Below are positions 1-6,807 of a DNA stretch of 64,000 bases, piece by piece. The notes beneath the pieces were generated by a model. That model did no database searches. It saw nothing but the letters and a program-made list of their open reading frames with translations, and had not been told where the DNA came from. The stretch is from Anoxypelagibacter sp902613655. Lineage in GTDB: Bacteria; Pseudomonadota; Alphaproteobacteria; Pelagibacterales; Pelagibacteraceae. A program made the position numbers and the translations under genes. The stretch is taken from positions 62,001-126,000 of the forward strand of contig CACMHR010000002.1 of the NCBI GenBank assembly GCA_902613655.1, in the 5' to 3' direction. The first letter of the stretch is position 1. Each line of letters begins with the position of its first letter.

Positions 1-225
1 CATTGGATGCAATACATTAAATCCATTCATCATTTTGTATCTTGCTATAACGTCTCCAATTGCATAGTTTCGAACATGACCCATATGAATTTTTCCAGAT
101 GGGTATGGAAACATTTCAAGGCAATAAAATTTTTTATTTTTATCTGTATTTTTAAATTTATTTTTTTTTTCAGACCAGAACGATTGCCATTTTTTATCTA
201 TGTTTGATATATTGATTTTATCCAT
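1..225 (-). CDS. leuS: Leucyl-tRNA synthetase, N-terminal part (cut by window edge)
   Basis: The minus strand encodes 75 residues from an ATG at 225 and runs open off the window edge. Class I aminoacyl-tRNA synthetase landmarks of LeuRS are in order: a WQ-x2-W start region (residues 13-17), EMFPYPSG (37-44), and the HIGH-type signature HMGH (47-50) followed by VRNYAIGDVIAR. The enzyme charges tRNA-Leu in the cytoplasm. It lies 31 bp downstream of the DUF3576 lipoprotein gene on the same strand, an arrangement common in alphaproteobacteria. Only the start of the Rossmann catalytic domain is visible, so nothing can be said about editing or anticodon-binding domains. Confidence 0.93.
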   Translation of the reverse strand, partial: MDKINISNIDKKWQSFWSEKKNKFKNTDKNKKFYCLEMFPYPSGKIHMGHVRNYAIGDVIARYKMMNGFNVLHPM

Positions 226-256
226 AGAAATTAAATAATTAAAAAGTTATTTTCTA

Positions 257-799
257 CTAACTTTTCTTTTTTTTCTTTTTTGACTCCGCATCTAGTAAAG
301 CTGCTTTTTTTATTATATCCGACCTAATTGTATCTTCCAATCTATTCGAAGTTATTTTTGTTATTATACAATTTTCTTGCAACTTGCAGGTTTTTTTATG
401 AATAATAATTTTTAAACTGTCAGCTCTAATTTGATTAGATAAAAATCTAATAGTAAATTTAAGTGAGTCATTTGTTGTGTTAGAATCTGTATACCAGTCT
501 GTGATTATCATTCCACCTGAGTAATCTACAGTGACAAGAGGCATAAAATCTATGACATCAAATGTTGCCCTCCACAGGGGATTTGAGGTACTGAATTCAT
601 AACTAGTCCCCCTTTTACCACCAAACAAACCTTCAGCACTTACACCACGGCCTTCTTCTAAATTTTTTCGTGCCCTTTCTCTTCCATCTGATGGAATGTT
701 TCTTGCATCTCCAGCCTTAGGTAGTTTAAAGCCCCCCCCACAGGAGTTAAGGAATAATGAAATGAGTAAAATTATTGCAAATTTCTCTAAAAACTTCAT
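257..799 (-). CDS. DUF3576-type outer-membrane lipoprotein
   Basis: A 180-residue protein with a lipoprotein signal peptide: basic start, hydrophobic stretch, and a lipobox L-N-S-C whose Cys is residue 20. The body resembles the DUF3576 family (Trp/Asp-rich WYTD segment near residue 102, Arg-rich NQIRADSLKI segment), which in alphaproteobacteria commonly precedes leuS, as here. It is probably anchored in the outer membrane facing the periplasm. The molecular role is unknown. The tail ends in a run of six lysines. Family assignment rests on recognition of the sequence and on synteny. Confidence 0.8.
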   Translation of the reverse strand: MKFLEKFAIILLISLFLNSCGGGFKLPKAGDARNIPSDGRERARKNLEEGRGVSAEGLFGGKRGTSYEFSTSNPLWRATFDVIDFMPLVTVDYSGGMIITDWYTDSNTTNDSLKFTIRFLSNQIRADSLKIIIHKKTCKLQENCIITKITSNRLEDTIRSDIIKKAALLDAESKKKKKKS

Positions 800-861
800 A
801 GTTTGATAATTTTTTATAATCTCAAAGGTTGCACATTAACATTAAAAAAACTCTATTTTTG

Positions 862-881
862 TGTGTTATTTATACAACACA
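862..881. promoter_or_regulatory. Inverted repeat upstream of the porin gene
   Basis: TGTGTT (862-867) and AACACA (876-881) form a perfect 6-bp inverted repeat with an 8-bp AT-rich spacer, about 105 bp before the porin start in the 186-bp gap between the DUF3576 gene and the porin gene. The geometry fits a dimeric regulator site. No known regulator can be named from the sequence. Confidence 0.35.
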
Positions 882-950
882 GTTAAGAAAAATACCATTA
901 AATAGCATTAAACTATGAAAAATCAATGAATTTTGGGTACTTTGCTACCA

Positions 951-966
951 GTTTATTTAAATAAAC
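951..966. promoter_or_regulatory. Perfect 16-bp palindrome just before the porin ribosome binding site
   Basis: GTTTATTTAAATAAAC is its own reverse complement over all 16 bases. It ends 9 bases before the GGAG Shine-Dalgarno sequence of the porin gene (976-979). It could be an operator or, in RNA, a weak leader hairpin next to the ribosome binding site. AT-rich palindromes also arise by chance in such a genome, so function is uncertain. Confidence 0.35.
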
Positions 967-985
967 AAATAACATGGAGATAAAC

Positions 986-1993
986 ATGAAAAACATAACA
1001 AAAGTGGGTCTATCTGCATTAGCTGGAGCACTGGCATTTACATCTGTACAAGCAGGTTCAATGTCACTTTCTGGTTCAATGGAAGGTAGTTACACAAAAA
1101 AAGGTGGGGCGAGTTCATCTCAACCCTTTGGTATGGACAAAGAACTTTCAGTTACTGGTTCAGGTGAATTAGATAACGGAGTTGGTGTTGCATACAAACA
1201 AACGATAACAGACGGTATGGCATATAACGATTCGGAACTTGTGTTCACGGGCGTTCCAATGTTAGGCGATGCTTCAATTGCGTTAACATCTACTGGTTCA
1301 CCAATCAGTGCGATCGATGACGTAACTCCAACAGCTTTCGAAGAAGCGAACGCTGCAGTAGGATCAATTGACGATGTTAATGGTTCAGATGGTACTTATG
1401 GTATCAGATATACATTAGCTGATGCTTTTGGTTCTGGAGTAAAAGTTGACGCAATGTACTTCTTCCAACACGGCGCAGGAGATGCTAATGCTGACAACGG
1501 TGTAGCAAATGCTGAAGGTGGTAAAGAAGATGGTTACGAAATTACCCTACAAGGTTCAGTTCCAGGTGTTGACGGACTAAGTCTTGGAGCGGGTTATGCT
1601 TTACTTAACAATTCAGATAAAGAAGCTGCTGCAGTAAGCAATAAGGACCAACAAGAAGGTACAGTGTATGCTAAATACAGCGTAGGTGCTTTCAGTTTTG
1701 GTGCACAGAAGTCTATTGTTGATGTAGCTGCTGCTAATAACGTAACTTTTGATACTGAATACTACGGTATTTCATATGCAGTGAGTGATAATCTTTCACT
1801 TTCATACAATGAAATCGAAAGTACTAAAGAATCAGAAGCAGGTGAAATTGAGCAAGATTTAGACTCAATTAGCATTTCATACACAATGGGTGGAATGACA
1901 ATTGGTATCCTAGATGCTGACTCATCTAATGATACATATAGTTCTGGATCATCTAAATCTGCAAGATCTGTTTCTATGTCAATTGCGTTTTAA
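986..1993 (+). CDS. Outer-membrane porin, 16-strand general porin type
   Basis: A 335-residue protein with a Sec signal peptide (MKNITKVGLSALAGALAFTS, cleavage after VQA near residue 23), then an acidic, Gly/Ser-rich, strongly amphipathic body, ending in SMSIAF with the terminal Phe typical of BAM-recognised barrels. It should form a trimeric diffusion channel. I chose the ATG at 986, not the in-frame ATG at 974, because GGAG (976-979) lies 6 bases upstream of 986 and would be inside the longer reading frame. Base composition is visibly less AT-rich than its neighbours, consistent with high expression. It is monocistronic, with its own dyad-containing leader and a strong terminator directly after the stop codon. 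Confidence 0.88.
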   Translation: MKNITKVGLSALAGALAFTSVQAGSMSLSGSMEGSYTKKGGASSSQPFGMDKELSVTGSGELDNGVGVAYKQTITDGMAYNDSELVFTGVPMLGDASIALTSTGSPISAIDDVTPTAFEEANAAVGSIDDVNGSDGTYGIRYTLADAFGSGVKVDAMYFFQHGAGDANADNGVANAEGGKEDGYEITLQGSVPGVDGLSLGAGYALLNNSDKEAAAVSNKDQQEGTVYAKYSVGAFSFGAQKSIVDVAAANNVTFDTEYYGISYAVSDNLSLSYNEIESTKESEAGEIEQDLDSISISYTMGGMTIGILDADSSNDTYSSGSSKSARSVSMSIAF

Positions 1994-1996
1994 AGA

Positions 1997-2572
1997 CTAA
2001 TAAGTTTTTTTAAAAAAAGCCGGTATATATTTACCGGCTTTTTTTTTATCCGAAGACATAGCGCAAGCAATAATATTTAGATTTTTAGTTTGATTGAAAT
2101 TATCACTATTTATCCCGCCTAATGCTATAAAACCTAATTTAAAATGACGAGTTAATAAATTAAATTTAACTTTTCCTAAAAAAGTTTTTTTATTTTTATA
2201 TTTTGTCCTAAAGATTCTGGATAAAACAATTTGTGAACAACCCTGTTTAATTTTTTCATGTATTTCCCTGACATTGTGCGCGCTTCCAATAATTTTAATA
2301 TTACTGCTAAAACCTTTTAAATGCTTATAATATTTTTTATTCCAAGCAGATATATAAAAATTATTGGTTTTTAATAAAAATAATAGTTTTAAATTATTTG
2401 CAACAAAAAAAATAATTTTTTTACTTTTACAACTTTTGGCGAATTTTTTTAATTTTTCATCGCTTATTTCTCTTTGTTTTCTTAAAACTAAAATAGCACC
2501 TATTTTTTTAACTTGATCTAGGTTAATCTCATTAACTTTATCAACGAAAAAATATATATTTTTAAAAGCCAT
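1997..2572 (-). CDS. Thiamine-phosphate synthase-like (ThiE/TenI-type) protein, degenerate
   Basis: A 191-residue TIM-barrel-like protein. Recognisable ThiE/TenI pieces are IIGSAHNVREI (the phosphate/HMP-binding IGxSxHxxxE segment), then SQIVLSRIF and FIALGGINSDN (the GGI loop). The HLGQ-D segment of true ThiE is replaced by a region around YISAWNKKYY, so catalytic ability is doubtful. It may be a divergent ThiE, a TenI-like protein or something repurposed. The start codon shares CATG with the divergent yggS start, so there is no intergenic promoter. The 3' end overlaps the porin terminator. ThiE joins HMP-PP and thiazole phosphate to form thiamine phosphate. Confidence 0.6.
   Translation of the reverse strand: MAFKNIYFFVDKVNEINLDQVKKIGAILVLRKQREISDEKLKKFAKSCKSKKIIFFVANNLKLLFLLKTNNFYISAWNKKYYKHLKGFSSNIKIIGSAHNVREIHEKIKQGCSQIVLSRIFRTKYKNKKTFLGKVKFNLLTRHFKLGFIALGGINSDNFNQTKNLNIIACAMSSDKKKAGKYIPAFFKKTY
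2012..2048. terminator. Bidirectional intrinsic terminator after the porin gene
   Basis: An A-run, the stem GCCGGTA / TACCGGC and a run of nine T form a textbook hairpin followed by a U-tract, about 20 bases after the porin stop. The A-run on the other side makes it usable by minus-strand transcripts. Oddly, the convergent ThiE-like gene ends at 1997, so the hairpin lies inside the last codons of that gene. Confidence 0.9.
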
Positions 2573-3233
2573 GAGCGATGAAACTACAAATAAATTAATT
2601 TCAATTCAAGAAAACATTAAAAAATTAAATATTAAAAATGTGAACCCAGCCCAGATAATCTGTGTGTCCAAGACTTTTGCGCTATCAAAATTATTACCAT
2701 TAATAGATCATGGTCATCGTCACTTTGGAGAGAACAAAGTACAAGAAACCGAGGTAAAATGGTCAGAAATAAAAAAAAATAAAAAAGATATTAAATTACA
2801 TATGGTGGGCAGACTTCAAACAAATAAAGTAAAAAAAGCAGTGAAGATTTTTGATTTTATTCATTCTGTTGACAGCAAAAAGCTTGCAGACTCTCTAAAA
2901 AAACGTGAAACAGAAATAAATAGAAAATTATCATATTTTATTCAAATAAATTTGGGAAATGAAGTTCAGAAGGGAGGTATAAATAAAAATGAGACAAAAA
3001 GTTTTTTAGATTATTGTAGTGGCAAACTTGGTATCAATGTAATTGGTTTGATGGCTATTCCTCCATTTGATGAAAACCCTGAGAAATATTTTAACGATAT
3101 TTCAAGCTTAAATTCAAAATTAGGTTTAAAACATTTGAGTTTAGGCATGTCAAATGATTACAGTCTTGCAATTAAATATGGTTCAACCTTTGTAAGAATT
3201 GGTTCAGCTATATTAGGAGAGAGAAAAAGTTAG
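2571..3233 (+). CDS. yggS: YggS/PROSC family PLP-homeostasis protein
   Basis: A 220-residue cytosolic PLP-binding protein. Family motifs in order: ICVSKTF with the PLP lysine (near residue 34), HFGENKVQE, HMVGRLQTNKVK, SVDSKKLA, FIQINLGNEVQKGGI, LGMSNDYSLAI and VRIGSAILGER at the C-terminus. The length is close to the usual 220-235 residues. YggS proteins hold PLP on a barrel resembling alanine racemase and help control free vitamin B6; no enzyme reaction is established. The gene is divergent from the ThiE-like gene, and its stop codon overlaps that of the convergent L,D-transpeptidase gene. Confidence 0.92.
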   Translation: MSDETTNKLISIQENIKKLNIKNVNPAQIICVSKTFALSKLLPLIDHGHRHFGENKVQETEVKWSEIKKNKKDIKLHMVGRLQTNKVKKAVKIFDFIHSVDSKKLADSLKKRETEINRKLSYFIQINLGNEVQKGGINKNETKSFLDYCSGKLGINVIGLMAIPPFDENPEKYFNDISSLNSKLGLKHLSLGMSNDYSLAIKYGSTFVRIGSAILGERKS

Positions 3234-3721
3234 TTTATAATTAAATTTGTTTTTTTTGTTATTTTTCCTAAAATTTTAAAAAAATCTTTTTTCTTTACGG
3301 CAATACAGCCTTTAGTATCTTTAAAGTTTTTTTCTGTGAGATGCAAAAAAATTGCACTTCCAGCTCCTTTCTTAATTGGACTTGTATTGAAATCCAATAC
3401 TAAAATAAAATCATAAATACCTTTTTGCATATATAATTTTTCTGCCCTGTGTTTGAATGGAAAATATATTAATTTATTATAGTGTTTTGAAGCTGGATCA
3501 TCACACCATCCCATATTTTTATTGATAGATTTTTTTTTAATTTCGCATCGAAAACCTGGTACTCTATCTTTCCTGTAAAGTAATAATATAAATTTAAATT
3601 TGCCCTTAGGGGTTTTTTGATCCCCTTCTCTTTTATAAGAAGTCAGCCCCCTTTTTCCTATTGAGCATTTTATTTTATAGTTATAAAAGTAAAGATATTT
3701 TTTTTTTAAAGTAATATGCAT
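3230..3721 (-). CDS. L,D-transpeptidase (YkuD) family protein
   Basis: A 163-residue protein of the small YkuD/COG3786 type. The catalytic core is SAIFLHL (His at residue 127) followed by DTKGCIAV, with the nucleophilic Cys at 139, matching the His...(S/T)-x-G-C arrangement. Upstream GDQKTPKGKFKF resembles the D-x2-TPxG segment of the family. Such enzymes form 3-3 peptidoglycan cross-links or attach proteins to peptidoglycan. No clear signal peptide is present, so export or exact role is uncertain. It converges on yggS (3-4 bp stop overlap) and its start abuts the divergent winged-helix gene. Confidence 0.8.
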   Translation of the reverse strand: MHITLKKKYLYFYNYKIKCSIGKRGLTSYKREGDQKTPKGKFKFILLLYRKDRVPGFRCEIKKKSINKNMGWCDDPASKHYNKLIYFPFKHRAEKLYMQKGIYDFILVLDFNTSPIKKGAGSAIFLHLTEKNFKDTKGCIAVKKKDFFKILGKITKKTNLIIN

Positions 3722-4336
3722 AATAATTATTCAGTTAACGTTGCCTGCTTATGTGAGAAAAATTTTACCAAGTCTTTAGAAGAAATAAAATCTTTTTTTT
3801 CATTTAAAATGCTTATACTTAACTTAAATTCAGAAAAACACAAAAATTCGAATTTTGATGCAATAATTGTAGATCATGAAATGTTTGATAAAATTCCCGA
3901 AAACTTATTAAGTTTACCAAAAATTCTTATAAATAAGAAAAAAAATACAACTAACAAAGCAGAAATAACATTTAAATTACCATTAAACATACTCAAGTTT
4001 AACAAGGACGTTATTGAATTATGCAAAAAGAATGAATTTAAAAAAAATTCATTGATTGAAATAAAAGATTATATACTTGATAAAAATCAAAGAACTTTGA
4101 AAAAAGGGGAAAAAGTTTTAAAAATTACGGAGAAAGAGATTAATTTTATTTGTACTTTAAAAACTTCAGAATTTCCTTTAAGCAAAAAGTATATATTGGA
4201 AAAAATTTGGCTATATTCTTCTGACACCGAAACACACACAATAGAAACTCATATTTATAGATTAAGACAGAAAATCAAAGAAACCTTTAATGATAAAGAC
4301 TTTATAAAAAGTACGAAAGACGGGTACTCATTTTGA
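3716..4336 (+). CDS. OmpR-type winged-helix DNA-binding protein with degenerate N-terminal domain
   Basis: A 206-residue protein. The C-terminal half (about 115-206) is a PhoB/OmpR-like winged helix: KITEKEINFICTL, YILEKIW, THTIETHIYRLRQKI (recognition helix) and KSTKDGYSF (wing). The first 110 residues have the length and strand pattern of a receiver domain but lack an obvious acidic pocket, phospho-Asp and switch Lys, so phosphorylation-dependent control is unlikely. Targets are unknown. Its ATG touches the start codon of the divergent L,D-transpeptidase gene (ATGCAT), and its stop overlaps the TTG start of arfA, suggesting co-translation with arfA. Confidence 0.75.
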   Translation: MHNNYSVNVACLCEKNFTKSLEEIKSFFSFKMLILNLNSEKHKNSNFDAIIVDHEMFDKIPENLLSLPKILINKKKNTTNKAEITFKLPLNILKFNKDVIELCKKNEFKKNSLIEIKDYILDKNQRTLKKGEKVLKITEKEINFICTLKTSEFPLSKKYILEKIWLYSSDTETHTIETHIYRLRQKIKETFNDKDFIKSTKDGYSF

Positions 4337-4449
4337 AAAGAAGAAATAAATTTGCCAGAGATTTGTTTTCTGCAAAATATAAAAAAAGAATTATAAAACC
4401 AAAAAAAGGTAAAGGAAGCTATAGTCGAAAAAAAATTAAGAAAGTCTAG
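4333..4449 (+). CDS. arfA: Alternative ribosome-rescue factor A (ArfA), tiny gene with TTG start
   Basis: A 38-codon reading frame starting at TTG (4333-4335), which overlaps the TGA of the preceding winged-helix gene as TTGA. The product reads KRRNKFARDLFSAKYKKR then IIKPKKGKGSYSRKK. The PKKGKGSYxRK block and the preceding D-LF-x3-xKxRI stretch match the core of ArfA (in E. coli, [21 protein letters not shown]-like). ArfA binds the empty mRNA channel of stalled ribosomes and recruits RF2 when trans-translation fails. The last 14 bases overlap the end of the convergent PfkB kinase gene. No other start codon is available in frame, so expression probably relies on translational coupling. Confidence 0.78.
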   Translation: MKRRNKFARDLFSAKYKKRIIKPKKGKGSYSRKKIKKV

Positions 4450-5365
4450 CTCCAATTTTTTGAATAATTTTTGATGACATTTCTGTTCCTTTTTTTAAAC
4501 TCTCTTTAATTGTTAAATTATTAATGTAACCATGTAAAAAACCTGCTGCAAATAAATCCCCCGCACCTGTTAGATCCACAATTTTTAAATTCTTCTGAAT
4601 TCCGAACTCAATAATCTCATCATTTTTTATTGCTATACTACCTTTTTCACCTCGCGTGATAACAACTAATTTTCTAAGACTTTTTCCAAACGAAACAACT
4701 TCATCAAAAGTTTTTGCATCAATTAAAGATGAAATTTCTTGTTCGTTTGCAAAAGTAATATCTAGAGAATTTTTTACCAAATCTAAAAAATTAACTTTGT
4801 GCCTATCGACACAGAATTTATCAGAAAGTGACATAGCAGTTTTTTTTGAGTTTTTTATAGCCTTTTCAAAAGCTTTTTTTGGATGCCCCTCATCCCAAAG
4901 ATAACCTTCAAAAAAAGTAATTTCACTTTTTCTTATTGCATCAATGTCAATATCAGTCTCATTTATTTTTCCCGCAATTCCTAAAAAAGTACACATAGTT
5001 CTTTCCGAGTCAGGGGTTATCAAAATTAAACAGGTCCCAGTTGGAGTCTTCTCATTTTTTTTTGAATAAAAAAATTTTACTTTCTCCTTTTTTAATCCTT
5101 CCTCATATTTATTACCAAATTTATCATTATTAACTTTTCCAATAAAACCAACATCATTTTTTAATTGTGAAAGTCCAACAATTGAATTAGCAACCGATCC
5201 GCCTGAAATTGTATCCTCAATTTTCAAATTGGCTGTAATGGCTTTAAATTCACTTTCGTTAACTAATTTCATAGTACTTTTTGTGAGTTTATTTTTATTT
5301 AAAAAATTATCGTCGACTTTGCAGATTACATCTACTATAGCATTCCCGATTCCTAAAACTTTCAT
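4436..5365 (-). CDS. PfkB-family sugar/nucleoside kinase, adenosine kinase-like
   Basis: A 309-residue ribokinase-family enzyme. N-terminal GIGNAIVDVIC and the GG hinge in SGGSVANSIVGLS identify substrate-domain motif 1. The C-terminal DLTGAGDLFAAGFLHG contains the catalytic Asp (GAGD) and anion hole. The N-terminal motif fits the adenosine kinase-like subgroup common in alphaproteobacteria, which would phosphorylate adenosine to AMP, useful for clearing the adenosine from S-adenosylhomocysteine turnover. Substrate is inferred, not shown. It is the last gene of the minus-strand run that includes nth and dapB, 1 bp from nth, and its 3' end overlaps arfA. Confidence 0.8.
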   Translation of the reverse strand: MKVLGIGNAIVDVICKVDDNFLNKNKLTKSTMKLVNESEFKAITANLKIEDTISGGSVANSIVGLSQLKNDVGFIGKVNNDKFGNKYEEGLKKEKVKFFYSKKNEKTPTGTCLILITPDSERTMCTFLGIAGKINETDIDIDAIRKSEITFFEGYLWDEGHPKKAFEKAIKNSKKTAMSLSDKFCVDRHKVNFLDLVKNSLDITFANEQEISSLIDAKTFDEVVSFGKSLRKLVVITRGEKGSIAIKNDEIIEFGIQKNLKIVDLTGAGDLFAAGFLHGYINNLTIKESLKKGTEMSSKIIQKIGARLS

Positions 5366-5366
5366 A

Positions 5367-6020
5367 TTATGCCTTCTTTGTTTTTATGGGGTTTTTTCTA
5401 CCAGGATAACAAGTAGTACAAATTTTACAAGTGACACCATAGCATTCTCTTGCTTTACAATATTCCCTACCGTAATAAATTATTTGAAGATGAAGCCTAG
5501 TCCATGACTTTTCAGGAAAAAGCCTTTTAAGATCTTTTTCTGTTTGGATAACATTTTTTCCGTTTGTTAAGCCCCATCTTTGTGCCAATCGATGAATATG
5601 CGTGTCAACCGGGAAAGCTGGTATTCCAAATTTTTGGGACATGAGCACACTAGCTGTCTTATGACCAACACCATGTAAATTTTCTAAATCTTTAAAATTT
5701 CTTGGAACCTTACCTCCATGTTTTTCTATCAGCTGTTTCGATAGTAAGTAAACACTTTTTGCTTTATTTCTAAAGAGTCCAATTTTTCTAATTAATCTTT
5801 CAATTCTCTTTCTGCCTAACTTTACAAAATGTATTGGTTTGTAATATTTTTTATAAATACTCTTTGTTACGTTATTAACATTAAGATCTGTTGTTTGTGC
5901 AGACAATGCTACTGAAACTAACAGAGTAAAAGTATTTTTGTGTTTCAGAGGGATCGGTGTTTTAGGATAAATTTTATTTAAAATTTTTAATATTATTTTT
6001 GCTCTTTTTAATTGGCTCAT
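5367..6020 (-). CDS. nth: Endonuclease III (DNA glycosylase/AP lyase) with unusual Fe-S cysteine spacing
   Basis: A 217-residue base-excision repair enzyme removing oxidised pyrimidines. The helix-hairpin-helix LHGVGHKTASVLM carries the catalytic Lys, and FPVDTHIHRLAQRWG carries the catalytic Asp. The C-terminal iron-sulphur region reads CKARECYGVTCKICTTC, with spacings C-x4-C-x4-C-x2-C-x2-C (or C-x9-C-x2-C-x2-C), not the classical C-x6-C-x2-C-x5-C. Five cysteines are available, so a cluster is still plausible. It lies between dapB and the PfkB kinase on the minus strand. Confidence 0.92.
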   Translation of the reverse strand: MSQLKRAKIILKILNKIYPKTPIPLKHKNTFTLLVSVALSAQTTDLNVNNVTKSIYKKYYKPIHFVKLGRKRIERLIRKIGLFRNKAKSVYLLSKQLIEKHGGKVPRNFKDLENLHGVGHKTASVLMSQKFGIPAFPVDTHIHRLAQRWGLTNGKNVIQTEKDLKRLFPEKSWTRLHLQIIYYGREYCKARECYGVTCKICTTCYPGRKNPIKTKKA

Positions 6021-6030
6021 TGTTTTAAAT

Positions 6031-6807
6031 TTATTTGAAATTTAAAACATTTCTCATAGAGTATAAACCTGGTTTTTTATTAACCAACCATTTTGCAGCA
6101 GCCAAAGCCCCCTCTGAGTATAAAGCTCGATCAAAGGCTTCATGGTTCAATGTAATTATCTCTTTTCCACTTGAAAATTTTACCTCATGCTCACCAACGA
6201 CTTTACCAATTCTGATTGAATTAAAATTAGTTTTCTTGCTAAAAGGAAACGATTTTTTGTTAAAATATTTCCTTCCCATAATTTTACTTAGGTCTACTTT
6301 TTTACCCGCTGCTATACCTTTACCAAGCATTAGAGCTGTACCTGAAGGATGATCTTTTTTATGTTTGTGATGTACCTCGAAAACTTTGTTTAAAAAACTA
6401 TTTCCAAGTGATCTTGAAGCAATTTCTGTCAAATAAACTAACAAATTCACTCCCAAGCTCATATTTCCTGCTTTCAAAATAGGTATTTTTCTTGAATATT
6501 TTTTTATTAATTTTTCCTCTTTATTTGAAAAACCTGTCGTTCCGATAACTACTTTTTTTTTTAACAATGATGCAATTTTTAAAATTGCCAAAGTACATTT
6601 AGGTACTGAAAAATCTATGATAACTTGTGCATCTTTAAAGGCATTTTTTGAATTTATTTGAAGTTTCAAACCTGAAACTTTTTTATTTAAAACCTTACTT
6701 TCAGTTATTGATGTAATTTTGAATTTTTTATCTTTTTTAGATGAATTTATAATTTTTTGGCCCATTTTACCAAGACCACCAGTGATAGCTATATTAATTT
6801 TTTTCAT
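6031..6807 (-). CDS. dapB: 4-hydroxy-tetrahydrodipicolinate reductase
   Basis: A 258-residue NAD(P)H-dependent enzyme of the lysine/diaminopimelate pathway. The N-terminal Rossmann motif is GGLGKMGQ (about residues 10-17), the nucleotide-binding GTTGF follows near residue 94, and the catalytic signature is HHKHKKDHPSGTA (about 147-159) with the paired His, the Lys and the substrate-binding SGTA. The length is near the 265-residue norm. The start codon directly abuts the dnaJ stop, so it is probably co-transcribed with dnaKJ, a linkage common in alphaproteobacteria. Confidence 0.96.
   Translation of the reverse strand: MKKINIAITGGLGKMGQKIINSSKKDKKFKITSITESKVLNKKVSGLKLQINSKNAFKDAQVIIDFSVPKCTLAILKIASLLKKKVVIGTTGFSNKEEKLIKKYSRKIPILKAGNMSLGVNLLVYLTEIASRSLGNSFLNKVFEVHHKHKKDHPSGTALMLGKGIAAGKKVDLSKIMGRKYFNKKSFPFSKKTNFNSIRIGKVVGEHEVKFSSGKEIITLNHEAFDRALYSEGALAAAKWLVNKKPGLYSMRNVLNFK

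Noticed and set aside
7..207. Plus-strand open frame of 66 codons
   Set aside because: It is antisense to the start of leuS, whose HMGH and FPYPSG motifs are clear on the minus strand.
4255..4455. Minus-strand 66-codon frame
   Set aside because: It is a shadow of the winged-helix gene and arfA, with no recognisable motif, and arfA explains the region on the other strand.
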